From: Glandiceps talaboti
Lineage: Eukaryota > Hemichordata > Enteropneusta > Spengelidae
Reading direction: 5' to 3'
DNA length: 64,000 nt
NCBI RefSeq assembly: GCF_964340395.1
Contig: NC_135557.1
Location: forward strand, 1,155,646-1,219,645
Shown in pieces: positions 57,966-64,000 of the stretch (position 1 is its first letter; every line of letters begins with the position of its first letter). The notes under the pieces were generated by a model. It did no database searches, was not told the DNA's origin, and was given only the letters and a program-made list of their open reading frames with translations. The position numbers and the translations under genes were made by a program.

Positions 57966-59240
57966 AGGTTTGCAATATAAGCGATAATTTGGCTGTTGCT
58001 ATGGGTGTGGTCTTGTTGGCAGACATAAGACATATTTGCATACATTATTTGAATGTTCATTTTCTTGTCTATGAATCCCTGTTGTTATCTTTGCAATATA
58101 CTTGATTATTTGGCTGTTGCTATGGGCATGGCTATGTTGCTAGACACATTTGCACACATTTTTTAAATGTTTATTCATTTGTCTATGGATCCCTGTTATG
58201 ATCATTTTGGCTATTACTATAACAATTATAATGTTGGTTTTTATATAGCTCTTTCCCACTCTGTGCTTAAAAGGCTTTACAATTATTACCCCGAGCATGG
58301 ATCTATAGCGGCACAACTCTCTGGGGAGCATACAGTCCATTGCGACATTTATAAGCACATAGGATTTTAAAGCATTCACATTGCAACCTCTATCCTATCA
58401 GGTCCCCAATTATACAGCTGAGTTGATTGAGGCACAATCATGGTTTAAATCTTGCCCAAGGACTTTAGCCATTCAGAAACAAATGCCATGGCAGCGATGG
58501 GGTTCAAACCTGCAGATTCCAAGCCAGCCACTCTAACCATTTGCCCATTATGACTCCACAGTCATGTACTGTGTTATTACCTTTGCAATTTATATGTGAT
58601 CATTTGGCTATTGCTATGGGCATTGGCTTGTTGCTAGGCACATTTGCATACATTTTTTGAATGTTTGTTCACTTGTGAATCCCTGTTATCTTTGTGAAAT
58701 ACACTACCGTTTGGCTGTTGCTATGGGCGTGGTCATTATTGATAGGGATATTTGCACACATTTTTTGAATGTTTACTCACTTGCCTACCAGATGTTAATT
58801 TAGCAAAATATACTAGCATTTGGTTGTTGCTAAGGGCATGGTCATGGTTGCTAGGGCCAATTGTGCTAAAATGTTTTGAACAAAACCTGCAGAATAACTT
58901 TTCTTGAAAGTACCTTTTGAGATAAAAATTTTTGACCAAAATTCAAATTTTGTCACCCAATTTGCATAGCTCATGAGATCATTATATGCTTAATATTGTT
59001 TCATCTATACATCCCCAAATGCATCCCCATTAAATTTCAGCCGAATCTGCTCAGTAGTTTTGAAATTAAAGATTTTTGACCAAAAGACACATTTTTAGCC
59101 CTAGTTTGCATATCACTGATGGAATAATGATGTCATGAACATTTCTTAATCTCCCCTAAGAACGTTCCCATCAAATTTCAGACCGATCTACCCAGTAGGT
59201 TTTGAGTTAGGTATTTTGACAAAAAATCACATGACAGACA
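57966..59240. repeat. Dispersed repeat family, inverted copy
   Basis: Sub-units with GGCTGTTGCTATGGGCATGG (57992-58860, about 120-bp period) are followed by TTTTTGACCAAAAGACACAT and CTAGTTTGCATATCACTGAT segments. They are the reverse complement, in reverse order, of the composite repeat at 3190-5965. At about 58240-58560 a different dispersed repeat interrupts it (ATATAGCTCTTTCCCACTC ... GGGGTTCAAACCTGCAGATT ... CTCTAACCATTTGCCC), a tRNA-like or SINE-like tail shared by many invertebrate repeats; assignment uncertain. Confidence 0.7.
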
Positions 59241-59304
59241 GATATCGCACCATACCTACACTGGAGTCCAATAATTGTTTCATGTATTTTCATCACCAAA
59301 GTTT

Positions 59305-62300
59305 AGACTCTCTCACAGTCCTTGGAGCAATGCATCACTATGTACCAATATCTACTACATAATTACAGTCCTTGGAGCAATGCATCACTATGTACCAATA
59401 TCTACTACATAATTACAGTCCTTGGAGCAATGCATTACTATGTACCAATATCTACTACATAATTACAGTCCTTGGAGCATTGCATCACTATGTACCAATA
59501 TCTACTACATAATTACAGTCCTTGGAGCAATGCATTACTATGTACCAATATCTACTACATAATTACAGTCCTTGGAGCAATGCATCACTATGTACCAATA
59601 TCTACTACATAATTACAGTCCTTGGAGCATTGCATTACTATGTACCAATATCTACTACATAATTACAGTCCTTGGAGCAATGCATCACTATGTACCAATA
59701 TCTACTACATAATTACAGTCCTTGGAGCAATGCATCACTATGTACCAATATCTACTACATAATTACAGTCCTTGGAGCAATGCATCACATTGTACCAATA
59801 TCTACTACATAATAACAGTCCTTGGAGCAATGCATCACATAGTACCAATATCTACTACATAATTACAGTCCTTGGAGCAATGCATCACTATGTACCAATA
59901 TCTACTACATAATTACAGTCCTTGGAGCAATGCATCACTATGTACCAATATCTACTACATAATTACAGTCCTTGGAGCATTGCATTACTATGTACCAATA
60001 TCTCCTACATAATTACAGTCCTTGGAGCAATGCATTACTATGTGCCAATATCTACTACATAATTACAGTCCTTGGAGCAATGCATTACTATGTACCAATA
60101 TCTACTACATAATTACAGTCCTTGGAGCAATGCATTACTATGTACCAATATCTACTACATAATTACAGTCCTTGGAGCAATGCATCACATTGTACCAATA
60201 TCTACTACATAATTACAGTCCTTGGAGCATTGCATCACTATGTACCAATATCTACTACATAATTACAGTCCTTGGAGCAATGCATCACATTGTACCAATA
60301 TCTACTACATAATTACAGTCCTTGGAGCATTGCATCACTATGTACCAATATCTACTACATAATTACAGTCCTTGGAGCAATGCATCACATTGTACCAATA
60401 TCTACTACATAATTACAGTCCTTGGAGCATTGCATCACTATGTACCAATATCTACTACATAATTACAGTCCTTGGAGCAATGCATCACATTGTACCAATA
60501 TCTACTACATAATTACAGTCCTTGGAGCAATGCATTACTATGTACCAATATCTACTACATAATTACAGTCCTTGGAGCAATGCATCACTATGTACCAATA
60601 TCTACTACATAATTACAGTCCTTGGAGCATTGCATTACTATGTACCAATATCTACTACATAATTACAGTCCTTGGAGCAATGCATCACTATGTACCAATA
60701 TCTACTACATAATTACAGTCCTTGGAGCAATGCATCACTATGTACCAATATCTACTACATAATTACAGTCCTTGGAGCAATGCATCACATTGTACCAATA
60801 TCTACTACATAATAACAGTCCTTGGAGCAATGCATCACATAGTACCAATATCTACTACATAATTACAGTCCTTGGAGCAATGCATCACTATGTACCAATA
60901 TCTACTACATAATTACAGTCCTTGGAGCATTGCATTACTATGTACCAATATCTACTACATAATTACAGTCCTTGGAGCAATGCATCACTATGTACCAATA
61001 TCTACTACATAATTACAGTCCTTGGAGCATTGCATTACTATGTACCAATATCTACTACATAATTACAGTCCTTGGAGCAATGCATCACTATGTACCAATA
61101 TCTACTACATAATTACAGTCCTTGGAGCAATGCATCACTATGTACCAATATCTACTACATAATTACAGTCCTTGGAGCAATGCATCACATTGTACCAATA
61201 TCTACTACATAATAACAGTCCTTGGAGCAATGCATCACATAGTACCAATATCTACTACATAATTACAGTCCTTGGAGCAATGCATCACTATGTACCAATA
61301 TCTACTACATAATTACAGTCCTTGGAGCAATGCATCACTATGTACCAATATCTACTACATAATTACAGTCCTTGGAGCATTGCATTACTATGTACCAATA
61401 TCTCCTACATAATTACAGTCCTTGGAGCAATGCATTACTATGTGCCAATATCTACTACATAATTACAGTCCTTGGAGCAATGCATTACTATGTACCAATA
61501 TCTACTACATAATTACAGTCCTTGGAGCAATGCATTACTATGTACCAATATCTACTACATAATTACAGTCCTTGGAGCAATGCATCACATTGTACCAATA
61601 TCTACTACATAATTACAGTCCTTGGAGCATTGCATCACTATGTACCAATATCTACTACATAATTACAGTCCTTGGAGCAATGCATCACATTGTACCAATA
61701 TCTACTACATAATTACAGTCCTTGGAGCATTGCATCACTATGTACCAATATCTACTACATAATTACAGTCCTTGGAGCAATGCATCACATTGTACCAATA
61801 TCTACTACATAATTACAGTCCTTGGAGCATTGCATCACTATGTACCAATATCTACTACATAATTACAGTCCTTGGAGCAATGCATCACATTGTACCAATA
61901 TCTACTACATAATTACAGTCCTTGGAGCATTGCATCACTATGTACCAATATCTACTACATAATTACAGTCCTTGGAGCAATGCATCACTATGTACCAATA
62001 TCTACTACATAATTACAGTCCTTGGAGCATTGCATCACTATGTACCAATATCTACTACATAATTACAGTCCTTGGAGCATTGCATTACTATGTACCAATA
62101 TCTACTACATAATTACAGTCCTTGGAGCATTGCATTACTATGTACCAATATCTACTACATAATTACAGTCCTTGGAGCATTGCATCACTATGTACCAATA
62201 TCTACTACATAATAACAGTCCTTGGAGCATTGCATCACTATGTACCAATATCTACTACATAATTACAGTCCTTGGAGCAATGCATCACTATGTACCAATA

Positions 62301-64000
62301 TCTACTACATAATTACAGTCCTTGGAGCAATGCATTACTATGTACCAATATCTACAACATAATTACAGTCCTTGGAGCAATGCATTACTATATACCAATA
62401 TCTACTACATAATTACAGTCCTTGGAGCATTGCATTACTATGTGCCAATATCTACTACATAATTACAGTCCTTGGAGCAATGTATTACTATGTGCCAATA
62501 TCTACTACATAATTACAGTCCTTGGAGCAATGCATTACTATGTACCAATATCTACTACATAATTACAGTCCTTGGAGCATTGCATTACTATGTACCAATA
62601 TCTACTACATAATTACAGTCCTTGGAGCAATGCATTACTATGTACCAATATCTACTACATAATTACAGTCCTTGGAGCATTGCATTACTATGTACCAATA
62701 TCTACTACATAATTACAGTCCTTGGAGCAATGCATCACTATGTACCAATATCTACTACATAATTACAGTCCTTGGAGCAATGCATCACTATGTACCAATA
62801 TCTACTACATAATTACAGTCCTTGGAGCAATGCATCACTATGTACCAATATCTACTACATAATTACAGTCCTTGGAGCATTGCATCACTATGTACCAATA
62901 TCTACTATATAATTACAGACCTTGGAGCATTACATCACTATGTACCAATATCTACTACACAATTACAGTCCTTGGAGCATTGCATCACTATGTACCAATA
63001 TCTACTACATAATTACAGTCCTTGGAGCATTGCATCACTATGTACCAATATCTACTACATAATTACAGTCCTTGGAGCAATGCATCACTATGTACCAATA
63101 TCTACTACATAATTACAGTCCTTGGAGCATTGCATCACTATGTACCAATATCTACTACATAATTACAGTCCTTGGAGCAATGCATCACTATGTACCAATA
63201 TCTACTACATAATTACAGTCCTTGGAGCATTGCATCACTATGTACCAATATCTACTAAATAATTACAGTCCTTGGAGCAATGCATCACTATGTACCAATA
63301 TCTACTACATAATTACAGTCCTTGGAGCATTGCATCACTATGTACCAATATCTACGACATAATTACAGTCCTTGGAGCATTGCATTACTATGTACCAATA
63401 TCTACTACATAATTACAGTCCTTGGAGCAATGCATCACTATGTACCAATATCTACTACATAATTACAGTCCTTGGAGCATTGCATTACTATGTACCAATA
63501 TCTACAACATAATTACAGTCCTTGGAGCAATGCATCACTATGTACCAATATCAACATAAAAAAAGTCCTTGGAGCAATGCATTACTATGTACCAATATCT
63601 ACTACATAATTACAGTCCTTGGAGCATTGCATCACTATGTACCAATATCTACTACATAATTACAGTCCTTGGAGCATTGCATCACTATGTACCAATATCT
63701 ACTACATAATTACAGTCCTTGGAGCAATGCATCACTATGTACCAATATCTACTACATAATTACAGTCCTTGGAGCATTGCATCACTATGTACCAATATCT
63801 ACTACATAATTACAGTCCTTGGAGCATTGCATCACTATGTACCAATATCTACTACATAATTACAGTCCTTGGAGCAATGCATCACTATGTACCAATATCT
63901 ACTACATAATTACAGTCCTTGGAGCAATACATCACTATGTACCAATATCTACTACATAATTACAGTCTTTGGAGCATTGCATCACTATGTACCAATATCT
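59305..64000. repeat. 50-bp minisatellite, at least 94 copies, runs off the window
   Basis: Units contain CAGTCCTTGGAGCAATGCAT, CACTATGTACCAATATCTAC and TACATAATTA. Variants (GCATTGCAT, ATTACTA, CACATTGTA) recur in fixed order: CTCCTACAT at 60003 and 61403, TGTGCC at 60041 and 61441, CACATAGTACC near 59837, 60837 and 61237. This implies duplication of 8-, 20- and 28-unit blocks. One unit is truncated near 63550 (AACATAAAAAAAGTCC). Confidence 0.97.

Noticed and set aside
58440-58560. tRNA gene (GGTTCAAACC box-B-like word)
   Set aside because: GGGGTTCAAACCTG resembles a B box, but no A box or cloverleaf can be drawn around it. It sits in a dispersed repeat of possible tRNA-derived SINE ancestry.
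59305-64000. CRISPR array
   Set aside because: Units are contiguous and near-identical with no unique spacers, and the genome is animal.

Overview
This is animal genomic DNA. It has spliced genes with canonical GT-AG introns, Penelope-like, LINE, LTR and DNA transposons, and no bacterial signals. It is AT-rich, and roughly 45% of it is minisatellite (unit lengths 14 to 52 bp, arrays up to about 5.5 kb). Lathosterol oxidase (SC5D), an NRF1-like protein and a SWIM/Cys-cluster protein together suggest a marine invertebrate (non-vertebrate deuterostome or lophotrochozoan). The species cannot be fixed from the sequence alone.

Host gene: one recognisable host gene spans the centre on the minus strand. 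SC5D (sterol C5-desaturase, cholesterol synthesis) is rebuilt here from three coding exons, 54471-54680, 41906-42038 and 24085-24602, giving 286 aa with all three histidine boxes. Its two coding introns (12.4 and 17.3 kb) hold nearly everything between 24.6 and 54.5 kb. The first coding exon's own splice-donor junction has been amplified into a 27-bp minisatellite of about 85 copies (52.2-54.5 kb). A 33-bp array stops about a dozen bases short of the second exon's donor.

Intron 2 (24.6-41.9 kb): 36-bp and AT-rich arrays, then two Penelope-like element remnants in tandem, each followed by a hammerhead-ribozyme-like motif, then the 33-bp array. Two terminal-inverted-repeat elements split that array. 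The smaller is 30986-32360. The larger is 32591-41362, about 8.8 kb, and carries two convergent multi-exon genes: a 366-aa NRF1-DNA-binding-like protein (+) and a 393-aa SWIM/Cys-cluster protein (-) resembling HMGXB3/KDZ-transposon proteins. This gene-carrying element is the best candidate for an undescribed system.

Intron 1 (42.0-54.5 kb): a 39-bp repeat running into a transposase-like fragment, a 52-bp array, a 5.5-kb 40-bp array, one doubtful exon, and the 27-bp splice-donor array.

Left of SC5D (1-24 kb): a piggyBac-like element, a 64-66-bp array, a dispersed repeat family containing a solo LTR, a LINE 3' end split by a 14-bp minisatellite, gene-poor DNA with nested MITEs, a 34/36-bp array interrupted by a hAT-like element, and a 29-bp array. 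Right of SC5D (54.7-64 kb): a 26-bp array, an inverted copy of the left dispersed repeat family, and a 50-bp array running off the end. Long open frames inside the arrays are period artefacts and are not annotated as genes.
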